Source of the DNA: Segatella copri
GTDB taxonomy: Bacteria; Bacteroidota; Bacteroidia; Bacteroidales; Bacteroidaceae
Direction: 5' to 3'
DNA: 64,000 nucleotides
Assembly: GCF_019249655.2 (NCBI RefSeq)
Contig: NZ_CP137557.1
Location: 1,423,001-1,487,000 of the forward strand
Positions 14,907-22,926 of the stretch are shown one piece after another (position 1 is the first letter of the stretch; every line of letters starts with the position of its first letter). The position numbers and the translations under genes are program-made. The notes under the pieces were generated by a model. It had not been told where the DNA came from. It did no database searches and saw only the letters and a program-made list of their open reading frames with translations.

Positions 14907-16973
14907 ATGAGAACAGCGAAGGAATTATTTGCAGAGCTAAATAGCTTTGATGAAAATAGAAGAATAGAGGCCAAGTCGGCATCGGCTGTTGGCAAGAGCA
15001 TGATGGAAACGGTTTGTGCTTTTGCCAACGAGCCAGGTCTGTGCGGTGGCTATCTGCTTTTAGGTGCCAAGCGTACCGGAATAGCTGAAGACGGCAGGCC
15101 TATTTATGAGCCTGAGAATATAGAGAATACTGACAAGATTCAATCTGATTTTGTCGCTATGTGCAATTCTATGTTCAATGTCCGTATTCGCCCGATTATT
15201 AATGTGGAAGAATATTTGGGTAAGACAGTTATTGTTGTCAAAATCGAAGAGTTACCTGAGAGTCAGAAGCCTGCGTATTTTGCCAAGCGTGGTTTGCCTG
15301 AGGGGGCGTTTCGTCGTATAGGTCCTTCTGATGAAAAATGCTCAGAAGAGGATATGTATCTTTTCTATCAATCTGCTGATACCTATGATAGTTGTATTGT
15401 AGATGATGCAGACCTTGATGATATAGATGAGAATGCACTCAATTTCTATCGTAAACTTCGCAAGGAAGTGAATCCTGATGCGGAAGAACTGACGCTGAAT
15501 GATGTAGATTTGTTGAGGGCATTAGGAGCTATTAAGAAGAATAAGCAAGGTGGATATGATTTGACTTATACGGGGCTCTTGGTTTTTGGAAAACAAATGT
15601 CGCTTCGTCGTTTGGTTCCTTCTTTCAGAGTTGATTACATTAGAATTTCTGGCAATCAATGGTTAGCTGATGGCGATAATCGCTTTGAGCAAACTATCGA
15701 TATGCGCGGACCATTAATCCTCATGGTAAACAAGGCATGTAGTGCTGTGATGGATGACCTGCCAAAAGGCTTTGAACTGAAGAAAGATTCCATGCAGGCA
15801 TCTACACCAGCGATTCTTCCCAATAAGGTATTACGTGAGGCGATAGTCAATTCGTATATTCATCGTTCTAATCGAGTGAATCAGCCGATTCAGATTATCC
15901 GCTATTCCAATCGTATTGAGATTCACAACCCAGGCTATTCTCTGAAACCTCAGGATGATTGGGGAGAGCCAGGCTCTATGCTTCGCAATCCAAGAATCAG
16001 TGAGATTTTCCATGATACGAATCTTGCTGAGACTAAGGGTACTGGTATTGGTGCGATGCGCAGATTGATGAAGGAGGCAGGCTTGATGCCGCCGACTTTT
16101 GAGTCGAACCATGAAGCGAATAAGTTTACGGCAAGACTTCTGCTCCATCATTTCCTCAGCAAGGAGAATATGGAGTGGTTGGCTCAATATGCCGAGTTTG
16201 GCTTGGTGAATGAGCAGAAGCTGGCTCTAGTCTTCGTGAGAGAAGTGGGTGCGATAGATAATGCTACGTATCGCCAGCTGGATTCTTCGATTACTCATGC
16301 CCGTGCACGCTTGGAGATTCATAAGCTTTGCGATCTTGGATTCCTAGAGAAGAAGGGGCAGGGTCGTAACACTTACTATATAAGAACCTCCAAGGTGGTA
16401 TCCTTAGGAGAAAGGTTACGACCTCAGGACGAAAGGTTACTACCTCAGCATGGTACATTAGGCGAAAGGTTACTACCTCAGCATGGTACATTGGGAGAAA
16501 AGATACTACCTCAGCATGGTACATTGGGAGAAAAGATACCACCTCAGCATGGTACATTGGGAGAAAAGATACCACCTCAGCATGGTACATTGGGCAAAAA
16601 GATACCACCTCAAGGCGAAAAGATACCACCTCAGCATGGTACATTTGAGATCGAAAGCCAACCGAAAAGTCGTAACGAATTACTGAGGGAACTTCCTAAA
16701 GGGCTCCAAGAACGAGTTTCAAAACTAGGAAAGTGGGCATCTCGGGAAAAGGTTAGTCAACTCCTTGTAGATTTATGCGCTTTTAAGCCTTATAGCTACG
16801 AAGAGCTTGCTTTGATAATTCAAAGAGCGGCCAAGCCTATGAAGGATAAGTACATAAAGCCTTTACGATTAGCAAACAAGCTCTTCTATTGGATTCCGGA
16901 AATGATTAATCATCCTCTTCAAAAGTATGTTGCTGACCCTTCGATGGCGAGAAGTAATACACAGAAAAAATAA
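14907..16973 (+). CDS. AlbA_2/Schlafen-type regulator with HATPase-like domain and coding tandem repeats
   Basis: 688 aa from ATG 14907 (a GTG start at 14865 is possible). Residues about 15-125: AlbA_2/Slfn DNA-binding-type domain (RIEAKSASAVGKSMMETVCAFANE, GGYLLLGAKR, AYFAKRGLPEGAFRRIGPSD). Residues about 230-420: ATP-dependent helicase C-terminal/HATPase_c_4-like region (PSFRVDYIRISGNQWLADGDNRF, LPNKVLREAIVNSYIHR, NRIEIHNPGYSLKP, NPRISEIFHDTNLAETKGTGIGAMRRLM). A winged-helix-like stretch follows (430-495), then seven or eight copies of an 11-residue repeat (consensus EKIPPQHGTLG) at about 498-580, then a C-terminal tail predicted helical. Family members are transcriptional regulators of accessory functions. 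The repeat makes its length prone to change. Confidence 0.82.
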   Translation: MRTAKELFAELNSFDENRRIEAKSASAVGKSMMETVCAFANEPGLCGGYLLLGAKRTGIAEDGRPIYEPENIENTDKIQSDFVAMCNSMFNVRIRPIINVEEYLGKTVIVVKIEELPESQKPAYFAKRGLPEGAFRRIGPSDEKCSEEDMYLFYQSADTYDSCIVDDADLDDIDENALNFYRKLRKEVNPDAEELTLNDVDLLRALGAIKKNKQGGYDLTYTGLLVFGKQMSLRRLVPSFRVDYIRISGNQWLADGDNRFEQTIDMRGPLILMVNKACSAVMDDLPKGFELKKDSMQASTPAILPNKVLREAIVNSYIHRSNRVNQPIQIIRYSNRIEIHNPGYSLKPQDDWGEPGSMLRNPRISEIFHDTNLAETKGTGIGAMRRLMKEAGLMPPTFESNHEANKFTARLLLHHFLSKENMEWLAQYAEFGLVNEQKLALVFVREVGAIDNATYRQLDSSITHARARLEIHKLCDLGFLEKKGQGRNTYYIRTSKVVSLGERLRPQDERLLPQHGTLGERLLPQHGTLGEKILPQHGTLGEKIPPQHGTLGEKIPPQHGTLGKKIPPQGEKIPPQHGTFEIESQPKSRNELLRELPKGLQERVSKLGKWASREKVSQLLVDLCAFKPYSYEELALIIQRAAKPMKDKYIKPLRLANKLFYWIPEMINHPLQKYVADPSMARSNTQKK
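16400..16648 (+). repeat. 33-bp coding minisatellite
   Basis: About five full and two or three degenerate copies of a 33-bp unit read as E[KR][IL][LP]PQHGTLG inside the AlbA/Schlafen-type gene. Because the unit is a multiple of three, gain or loss of copies keeps the frame. Confidence 0.92.
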
Positions 16974-16975
16974 AG

Positions 16976-17012
16976 AAAAGTCCGTGTGGTATTTACTTAC
17001 CCATGGACTTTT
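16976..17012 (+). terminator. Terminator after the AlbA/Schlafen-type gene
   Basis: AAAAGTCCGTG (16976-16986) pairs with CATGGACTTTT (17002-17012) with one G-U pair, followed by T-rich sequence. Confidence 0.75.
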
Positions 17013-17084
17013 TGGTTCTTATTTGTACTGATGTTGGTCATTTTGTTACAGAATCTTAACTGTACGTTAAAAAAAATAATTAGT

Positions 17085-17115
17085 TTTGTTAGGTAATCTG
17101 TAATGTGTATATTTG
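17085..17115 (+). promoter_or_regulatory. Promoter for the small-protein pair
   Basis: TTTG 17085-17088, 19 bp, TATATTTG 17108-17115: full consensus. Leader of about 47 bases to ATG 17169. Confidence 0.78.
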
Positions 17116-17168
17116 CCCCCGAATGGTTTAGTGATAGTGCTAACCATAATTTTTAAATAGATAAAGTT

Positions 17169-17384
17169 ATGAATACTGTTAATGCTAGATTGTATGTTTG
17201 TGGAGATTGTGCAAACAAAATAAAAGATGCTGGTCTTCCTAAAGGTGCTTATAGGTGTCCTCTTATAGTTGATGTTATTAATACTGATGTTGTTTGGGAT
17301 ACCACTGATGCTACAGATTGTATTAGAGAAGGGCGTTATCAGTGCATATGTACTAGTAATGCTGATGTTGAACTTTATAAATAA
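17169..17384 (+). CDS. Small cysteine-rich hypothetical protein
   Basis: 71 aa, not recognised. Six cysteines in a CxxC ... C ... C ... CxC arrangement (VCGDCANK at residues 11-18, RCP at 29, DCI at 51, QCICTS at 58-63), which could hold a metal ion or disulfides; no signal peptide, so a cytosolic zinc-binding or small structural protein is more likely. It is supported as a real gene by the full-consensus promoter 53 bp upstream and by the next gene starting 6 bp after its stop. AT-rich codon use differs from the housekeeping genes around it, suggesting transfer. Confidence 0.6.
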   Translation: MNTVNARLYVCGDCANKIKDAGLPKGAYRCPLIVDVINTDVVWDTTDATDCIREGRYQCICTSNADVELYK

Positions 17385-17390
17385 TAAATT

Positions 17391-17747
17391 ATGAATAGTT
17401 GTATTTTTATTGATTTTGTTGATGCAAATCACTATCGAAAACTAAAAGAGGAGTATAGTGATAAAATTATCGGCACGTGGGATAGAATGTCAGATGTGGT
17501 TTCTGTTTTATCCTATGCTGCGAAAAATGTAGTGATATTGTTGCCACCTACAATTACTAAGAATGCTGTGGAATTATGGTTGCTTGCTTTTCAAAAAAGG
17601 TTGAAGGAAGAAAATGTATGGTTTGTCTTAAATGTAGGAATATCTGGAATTTCTGAATCTTCAACTTCTTCAGATGTTGTTTTTGATAAAGATGGCTATA
17701 TGGCAAGAATTCGATACGTTGTTTCTTATCAAAAAATAGTTTGTTAA
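17391..17747 (+). CDS. Hypothetical protein, 118 aa
   Basis: Not recognised. Soluble, mixed alpha/beta by pattern (MNSCIFIDFVDANHYRKL, VVSVLSYAAKNVVILLPPTITKNAVELWLLAFQKRLKEENVWFVLNVGISG), without catalytic motif or signal peptide. It starts 6 bp after the 71-aa cysteine-rich gene and ends just before a hairpin terminator, so the two form a bicistronic unit under the promoter at 17085-17115. The arrangement (two short co-transcribed genes in AT-rich accessory DNA) resembles toxin-antitoxin or anti-phage gene pairs, but no family resemblance backs that. Confidence 0.6.
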   Translation: MNSCIFIDFVDANHYRKLKEEYSDKIIGTWDRMSDVVSVLSYAAKNVVILLPPTITKNAVELWLLAFQKRLKEENVWFVLNVGISGISESSTSSDVVFDKDGYMARIRYVVSYQKIVC

Positions 17748-17753
17748 TAGTAG

Positions 17754-17787
17754 ACGAGGAAGAATAAGGTTTTCTGTTCTTCCTCGT
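17754..17787. terminator. Terminator between convergent genes
   Basis: ACGAGGAAGAA (17754-17764) pairs perfectly with TTCTTCCTCGT (17777-17787); loop 12 bases. Confidence 0.75.
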
Positions 17788-17813
17788 TAATGAAATGTTA
17801 ATTATATATTAAA

Positions 17814-18815
17814 CTATTTGGTTGTAATATTCTGTCTTAAATTATTGTAATGTTTTATAGTAAGGGTGTTGTAGAAATATTTGCCACAGCATTTCTCTAT
17901 GTGATAATAGTCTAAGATGCTTTCAATATCTGCCCAGATTTTATTTTTTTTGTCCTTATTAGAAAAAATGTGCTCGTAGTAATCATTAATGAGAAAGTTG
18001 ATATGGTTGGTTTTTGAGTACATTTTTATTGCATTTGTTTTATCTACTTTTATTTGTTGCTCATTTTTTCTAGAGAAATCTACTTCTTCTGAACTACGCC
18101 CATTGCACGAATAGTAATTTAGATCATTGCACAAAGGGAGTAGTGATCTTATATATGGATCTGTGGATTCTATACTTCTTTTCTCTTCCATAAAATAATG
18201 ATTGTCTCTTCCTGGTCGGCACTGAAACCAAGCGGATTGTGTAACGCAATAAGTTTGTAATTCTTTTTCTATTTCAAAACTTTGAACATATGTGTGAATT
18301 TTTAAAAGCGTATCTTCCCTTTCTTTTTGAGAAGGTATTTCGCCAAATTCAAATTCTTTTAATGTTAAAAAATATTCGAAAAGAGTATTGTCTTCTGCTG
18401 TGAGTACTTTTTCTAGATATATTATTGCTTCTTGTTTTTTTGTTGGATAATATAAGCATTTAAATCCCTTTTCCATTTGTATAAATGGTGATAAAGCTTG
18501 TATTTCATTATCTAGAGAACCATTGATGAGTTTAAATGATGATAATTCCTTTATTTCTAAAGCATGCTCATAATCGTTGCTATTTACTAGGTATACAACA
18601 AAAGTCTTTTCCTTTAGTTGAAATCCACGTTCTTTTTCAAAATAGCTCAATATCGGAAATCCCATTTTTATCATGGTACTTCCCCGAATTTCTGAGCAAG
18701 AATAGCCTACTACAATACCAAAAGTATCATGCTCATTGCATTGTAACACAATACCAATATGTAAAACTTTAGAATCTCTAATACTTGCGGAAATTATATT
18801 AACATGTTGTTTCAT
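17814..18815 (-). CDS. Hypothetical protein, 333 aa, AT-rich
   Basis: Not recognised. Cytosolic, no signal peptide or membrane segment. N-terminal 100 residues look like a beta-rich domain (VNIISASIRDSKVLHIGIVLQ, DTFGIVVGYS, KTFVVYLVNSNDYEHALEIKEL); the rest is mostly helical and charged, with cysteines near the C terminus (IEKCCGKYFYN). Codon use is strongly AT-biased compared with the acyl-CoA dehydrogenase gene 90 bp away. Convergent with the 71/118-aa pair; together 17085-18815 reads as one acquired block. Function unknown. Confidence 0.6.
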   Translation of the reverse strand: MKQHVNIISASIRDSKVLHIGIVLQCNEHDTFGIVVGYSCSEIRGSTMIKMGFPILSYFEKERGFQLKEKTFVVYLVNSNDYEHALEIKELSSFKLINGSLDNEIQALSPFIQMEKGFKCLYYPTKKQEAIIYLEKVLTAEDNTLFEYFLTLKEFEFGEIPSQKEREDTLLKIHTYVQSFEIEKELQTYCVTQSAWFQCRPGRDNHYFMEEKRSIESTDPYIRSLLPLCNDLNYYSCNGRSSEEVDFSRKNEQQIKVDKTNAIKMYSKTNHINFLINDYYEHIFSNKDKKNKIWADIESILDYYHIEKCCGKYFYNTLTIKHYNNLRQNITTK

Positions 18816-18849
18816 ACTTTATGTATATTGAAAAATTGTAGATGTAAAA

Positions 18850-18890
18850 ATAGGAGATAAGTAGTAGAAATATAGTAGCTTATCTCCTAT
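18850..18890 (-). terminator. Terminator of the etf/acyl-CoA dehydrogenase operon
   Basis: ATAGGAGATAAG (18850-18861) pairs with CTTATCTCCTAT (18879-18890), followed on the minus strand by a U-rich run. Confidence 0.8.
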
Positions 18891-18907
18891 TATCTTATAA
18901 TTGTCCT

Positions 18908-20611
18908 TTATGCCTTGAAGCTCTCCAAGTCTTCTGCCTTGAAGTTCTGGATATATGCTGAATGACCGAGAACTTCCTCCTCTGCCATGCGAACATATAC
19001 GTTAGCACTCTTCTGGAACATCTCTGGTGCCTTGGTAGCATCGTCGAGGATGAGGAGAGACATTACGATGTCGCCAGTCATGTTGTAGAGACGGCGAGCC
19101 AGGAAGTCGTGAACTGCCTGATCGTTAGCTTCCTTCACCTTGTTGATGGCAGCCTCGTAAAGATCTACGAGCTTAGCCACGCGCTCCTTCAATGCCTTCA
19201 AATCATCTGATACCTCGTTCTCCAACATCTCCTTGATGATGCTGAGATAAGTGCCGTTGGTGATGTAGCGGATGGCTGCAACAACCTGAAGCTGAGTAGT
19301 ACCCTCGTAGATAGAGAAGATGCGGGCGTCACGGAACAGGCGCTGGCACTTGTATTCCATGATGAAACCAGAACCACCGTGGATGCTGATGGCATCGTAT
19401 GCATTCTGGTTAGCATACTCTGAGTTCATACCCTTAGCCAATGGAGTAAATGCATCAGCCAAGCGGGTGTATTTCTTCATCTCCTGACGCTCCTCTGGAG
19501 TGAGCTTAGTGTCGCGGGCGATATCCTCCAAAGCCTTGTAGATATCTACGTAGCGAGCGCAGCAGTAGAGGAGTGAACGGCCTGCATCCAACTTAGCCTT
19601 CATTCTTGAAAGCATGTCATAAACGGCTGGGAAGTTGATGATCTTCTCACCAAACTGAGCACGCTCCTTGGCATAAGCCAAACCCTCATTGTAAGCCTCC
19701 TGCTCAACACCTACACTCTGAGCTGCAATACCCAGACGGGCACCGTTCATCAGAGCCATCACATACTTGATCAATCCAAGACGGGTGTTACCGCAAAGCT
19801 CAGCCTTGGCATTCTTGTAAACCAACTCGCAGGTAGGAGAACCATGAATACCCAACTTGTGCTCGATGTGACGAACAGTTACGCCACCATCACGCTTGTC
19901 GTAGATGAACATAGAAAGACCACGACCATCCTTGGTACCTTCCTCTGAACGAGCCAGAACCAGGTGGATGTCTGAGTCACCATTGGTGATGAAACGCTTC
20001 ACACCGTTCAGACGCCATGTGCCGTCCTCATCCTGTGTGGCCTTCAGCATCACGCGCTGCAAGTCAGAACCTGCATCAGGCTCAGTCAAGTCCATACTCA
20101 TGGTCTCGCCAGCGCAGATGCGAGGAATGTACTTCTGGCGCTGCTCCTCAGAACCGAACTCATAGAGCGTATCGATACAGCTCTGCAGAGACCAGATGTT
20201 CTGGAAACCTGCATCAGCAGCAGCGATGATTTCTGAAGCCATAGAGAAGATGGCGTTAGGCAGGTTCAAGCCGCCGTAACGACGAGGCATTGACAAGCCC
20301 CAGAGGCCAGCCTTGCGGGTAGCATCGAGGTTCTCGAATGTCTTGCTGGCATAAATCATGCGACCGTTTTCCAGGTGTGGACCTTCGAGGTCAACATCCT
20401 CAGAGTTTGGTTCGATGATGTTAGCAGCTACATCGCCGGTAATATCCAGCAATCGCTTGTAGTTCTCGATGGCATCCTCGTAGTTGACAGGAGCATCTTC
20501 AAACTGATCTTTTTCTGCGTAGTTGCGCTCCTTCAAGTCAACAACACGCTTCATCAATGGGTGATTGAGATGAAATTCAATCTCAGGGTGATCACTATAG
20601 TAATTAGCCAT
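18908..20611 (-). CDS. Acyl-CoA dehydrogenase family protein
   Basis: 567 aa, longer than the classical 380 aa because of a C-terminal helical extension (about residues 440-567, IIKEMLENEVSDDLKALKERVAKLVDLYE...). FAD domain signatures: MSMDLTEPDAGSDLQ, WRLNGVKRFITNGD, HKLGIHGSPTCELVYKNA, GINSEYANQNAYDAISIHGGSGF-type motif and FSIYEGTTQLQ, whose Glu corresponds to the catalytic base of the medium-chain enzyme family. It oxidises an acyl-CoA and passes electrons to ETF. Genes for both ETF subunits precede it by 35 and 57 bp in one operon. Natural substrate not determinable; a short-chain acyl-CoA or a reductive (crotonyl-CoA-type) role in an anaerobe are both possible. Confidence 0.9.
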   Translation of the reverse strand: MANYYSDHPEIEFHLNHPLMKRVVDLKERNYAEKDQFEDAPVNYEDAIENYKRLLDITGDVAANIIEPNSEDVDLEGPHLENGRMIYASKTFENLDATRKAGLWGLSMPRRYGGLNLPNAIFSMASEIIAAADAGFQNIWSLQSCIDTLYEFGSEEQRQKYIPRICAGETMSMDLTEPDAGSDLQRVMLKATQDEDGTWRLNGVKRFITNGDSDIHLVLARSEEGTKDGRGLSMFIYDKRDGGVTVRHIEHKLGIHGSPTCELVYKNAKAELCGNTRLGLIKYVMALMNGARLGIAAQSVGVEQEAYNEGLAYAKERAQFGEKIINFPAVYDMLSRMKAKLDAGRSLLYCCARYVDIYKALEDIARDTKLTPEERQEMKKYTRLADAFTPLAKGMNSEYANQNAYDAISIHGGSGFIMEYKCQRLFRDARIFSIYEGTTQLQVVAAIRYITNGTYLSIIKEMLENEVSDDLKALKERVAKLVDLYEAAINKVKEANDQAVHDFLARRLYNMTGDIVMSLLILDDATKAPEMFQKSANVYVRMAEEEVLGHSAYIQNFKAEDLESFKA

Positions 20612-20646
20612 TTTACTTTTCTTATTTAAATAATGTGTAATGCAGA

Positions 20647-21669
20647 TTACTTAGAATTCTGCTTGTAGTACTTGATGAGCTTAGGAACCACATCCTCAAC
20701 ATTGCCGTTGATAACGTAGTCGGCAATCTTGTTGATTGGAGCATCAGGATCGTTGTTTACAGAGATGATGATGCCTGAATCCTGCATACCGGCGATGTGC
20801 TGAATCTGACCAGAGATTCCGCAGGCGATATAAACCTTAGGATGAACAGTAACACCAGTCTGACCAATCTGACGGTCGTGATCTACCCAGCCTGCATCTA
20901 CGGCAGCACGCGAAGCACCAACCTCGCCATGGAGGAGATGAGCCAACTCGAAGAGCTGGTCGAAACCTTCCTTGCTTCCTACACCATAACCGCCGGCTAC
21001 AACGATGGCAGAACCCTTCAGGTTGTGCTTGGCAGCCTCTACGTGGTGGTCGAGTACCTTTACTACGAAATCCTCGGCAGGAACATACTTGCTTACCTCT
21101 GGATAAACCACTTCCTTCTTGCACTCACCCTCGTAGATGCTCTTCTGCATCACGCCGGAACGGACTGTAGCCATCTGTGGACGGTGGTCTGGGTTTACGA
21201 TGGTAGCCACGATGTTACCGCCGAAAGCTGGACGAATCTGATAGAGCAGACCCTCGTAGTGCTTGCCGCTCTTCTTGTCGTCGTAATCACCAATCTCGAG
21301 CTCTGTACAGTCGGCAGTCAAACCGCTGGTCAATGAAGAAGAAACACGCGGACCGAGGTCGCGACCGATAACGGTGGCACCCATCAATGCAATCTGAGGC
21401 TTCTCCTCCTTGAAGAGGTTGACGAGAATGTCGGTATGTGGAGCTGAAGTATATGGGAACAATCCCTCAGCATCGAAAACAAATAATTTATCTACACCAT
21501 AAGGGAGAATCTGATCTTCTACCTGGCCCTTGATGCCGGTACCTGCCACGATGGCATGGAGCTCCACGCCCTGCTGGTTGGCGAGCTTACGACCCTTGGT
21601 GAGCAATTCCTGAGATACTTCGGCAACGGTTGTGCCTTCTACCTCGCAATATACAAATACGTTGTTCAT
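20647..21669 (-). CDS. etfA: Electron transfer flavoprotein alpha subunit
   Basis: 340 aa. N-terminal alpha/beta domain (NNVFVYCEVEGTTVAEVSQELLTKGRKLANQ) and the C-terminal FAD-binding domain with the family signature: SAIVVAGGYGVGSKEGFDQLFELAHLLHGEVGASRAAVDAGWVDHDRQIGQTG, HPKVYIACGISGQIQHIAGMQDSGIIISVNNDPDAPINKIADYVINGN. It pairs with EtfB and accepts electrons from the acyl-CoA dehydrogenase encoded next. Gaps: 57 bp after etfB and 35 bp before the dehydrogenase gene. Confidence 0.95.
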   Translation of the reverse strand: MNNVFVYCEVEGTTVAEVSQELLTKGRKLANQQGVELHAIVAGTGIKGQVEDQILPYGVDKLFVFDAEGLFPYTSAPHTDILVNLFKEEKPQIALMGATVIGRDLGPRVSSSLTSGLTADCTELEIGDYDDKKSGKHYEGLLYQIRPAFGGNIVATIVNPDHRPQMATVRSGVMQKSIYEGECKKEVVYPEVSKYVPAEDFVVKVLDHHVEAAKHNLKGSAIVVAGGYGVGSKEGFDQLFELAHLLHGEVGASRAAVDAGWVDHDRQIGQTGVTVHPKVYIACGISGQIQHIAGMQDSGIIISVNNDPDAPINKIADYVINGNVEDVVPKLIKYYKQNSK

Positions 21670-21726
21670 TGTCTTTTTTAATAAAGCATTTTTAAATGAA
21701 TCGGAGTCTGAATCATCCTTCGATGA

Positions 21727-22596
21727 TTATCCGATAATACTTTCGTTCAACAATTCCTTCATCAGTCCGTCGATGTCCTCATCGCTGCTGGTCAGGGTCT
21801 TGCTTTCCTTAGCCTGGAACACGATGTTCTTCACGGCCTTCACCTTGGTAGGAGAACCGCTCAAACCGCACTGTGCAGGGTCGCCATCCACATCGGCAAC
21901 GCTCCACTGGTTCAGAGTCAGGTAAGGGCGCTCCTCATAAAGGTTAGCCCAAGGCTCATCGCCCTTTCGCTCCATAGGGCAGGTAGCGTATTTATATTTC
22001 ATTACGAGCTTCACGTTGCAAGGACGACATGGAGCAGCACTGCCGTTTACGGTGATAACCAATGGCAATGGAGCCTCTACGGTCTCAACACCACCATCGA
22101 TGAGGCGGCGGATAGTAGCCTTGCCATCCTCTACCTTGAGGATTTCCTCTGCATAGGTAACCTGGTTCAATCCCAACTTCTGAGCCACCTGAGGACCCAC
22201 CTGAGCAGTATCACCATCGATAGCCTGGCGACCACCGATTACGATGTCAACGTCACCAATCTTCTGGATACCTGTAGCAAGGGCATAAGAAGTAGCCAAT
22301 GTATCAGCACCAGCAAAGAGACGGTCGGTGAGCAACCAACCTGTATCTGCACCACGATAGAGACCCTGGCGGATGATTTCGCCAGCACGTGGAGGACCCA
22401 TGGTCAAAATTCCAACTGTAGAACCTGGATTCTGCTCCTTCAAACGGAGAGCCTGCTCCAATGCGTTCAAATCTTCAGGATTGAAGATGGCTGGAAGAGC
22501 TGCACGGTTTACGGTGCCTTCGGCTGTCATCGCATCCTTACCCACATTTCTTGTGTCAGGTACTTGCTTGGCAAGTACAACGATTTTTAAACTCAT
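21727..22596 (-). CDS. etfB: Electron transfer flavoprotein beta subunit
   Basis: 289 aa. Opens with LKIVVLAKQVPDTRNVGKDAM and carries the ETF-beta signature region: NPEDLNALEQALRLKE, VGILTMGPPRAGEIIRQGLYRGADTGWLLTD, FAGADTLATSYALATGIQKIGDVDIVIGGRQAIDGDTAQVGPQVAQKLGLNQVTYAEEI, CRPCNVKLVMKYKYA. First gene of the operon etfB-etfA-acyl-CoA dehydrogenase, transcribed from the promoter at 22739-22770. Confidence 0.95.
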   Translation of the reverse strand: MSLKIVVLAKQVPDTRNVGKDAMTAEGTVNRAALPAIFNPEDLNALEQALRLKEQNPGSTVGILTMGPPRAGEIIRQGLYRGADTGWLLTDRLFAGADTLATSYALATGIQKIGDVDIVIGGRQAIDGDTAQVGPQVAQKLGLNQVTYAEEILKVEDGKATIRRLIDGGVETVEAPLPLVITVNGSAAPCRPCNVKLVMKYKYATCPMERKGDEPWANLYEERPYLTLNQWSVADVDGDPAQCGLSGSPTKVKAVKNIVFQAKESKTLTSSDEDIDGLMKELLNESIIG

Positions 22597-22738
22597 ATTA
22601 ATAAATGGTTATTGTTATAATTTCCTTTAAGTTGTTAGTGCTCGGTACTCAAGTTGGGCGTTTTCGAGTTCGGTTGTAGGGCGCTTGGATGCCCTCTTCT
22701 TCACTTTCCAATGTTCAATTTGGGACAAAACACGTCGG

Positions 22739-22770
22739 CAAAAGTAACACTTTTTTGTGTGTTATACAAA
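22739..22770 (-). promoter_or_regulatory. Promoter of the etf operon
   Basis: Minus strand: TTTG (22767-22770), 20 bp, TACTTTTG (22739-22746). Leader of about 135 bases before etfB. Confidence 0.7.
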
Positions 22771-22839
22771 TATTTCTTTATAAAAATGCACAAAAAGGGT
22801 TGGTTTGTGCCCAAAAAAGAATATTTGTGCAGGTTTTTC

Positions 22840-22870
22840 TTGGAATAATGAAAGAAAAGTTGTAGTTTTG
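22840..22870 (+). promoter_or_regulatory. Promoter of the nucleotidyltransferase gene
   Basis: TTG near 22840, then TAGTTTTG at 22863-22870; start codon at 22927. Confidence 0.55.
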
Positions 22871-22926
22871 TAGCCGAAAGACTTTAGTCTTTGTTGAATG
22901 TTAATAAAGAAAAGTAGCTAAAAATA

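Noticed and set aside
16291-16644. Minus-strand reading frame with MYHAEVVSFLP repeats
   Set aside because: It is the complement of the 33-bp repeats of the AlbA/Schlafen-type gene; no promoter or known family.
17169-17747. Toxin-antitoxin module
   Set aside because: The size and pairing fit, but neither protein shows any toxin or antitoxin motif, so the label was not given.
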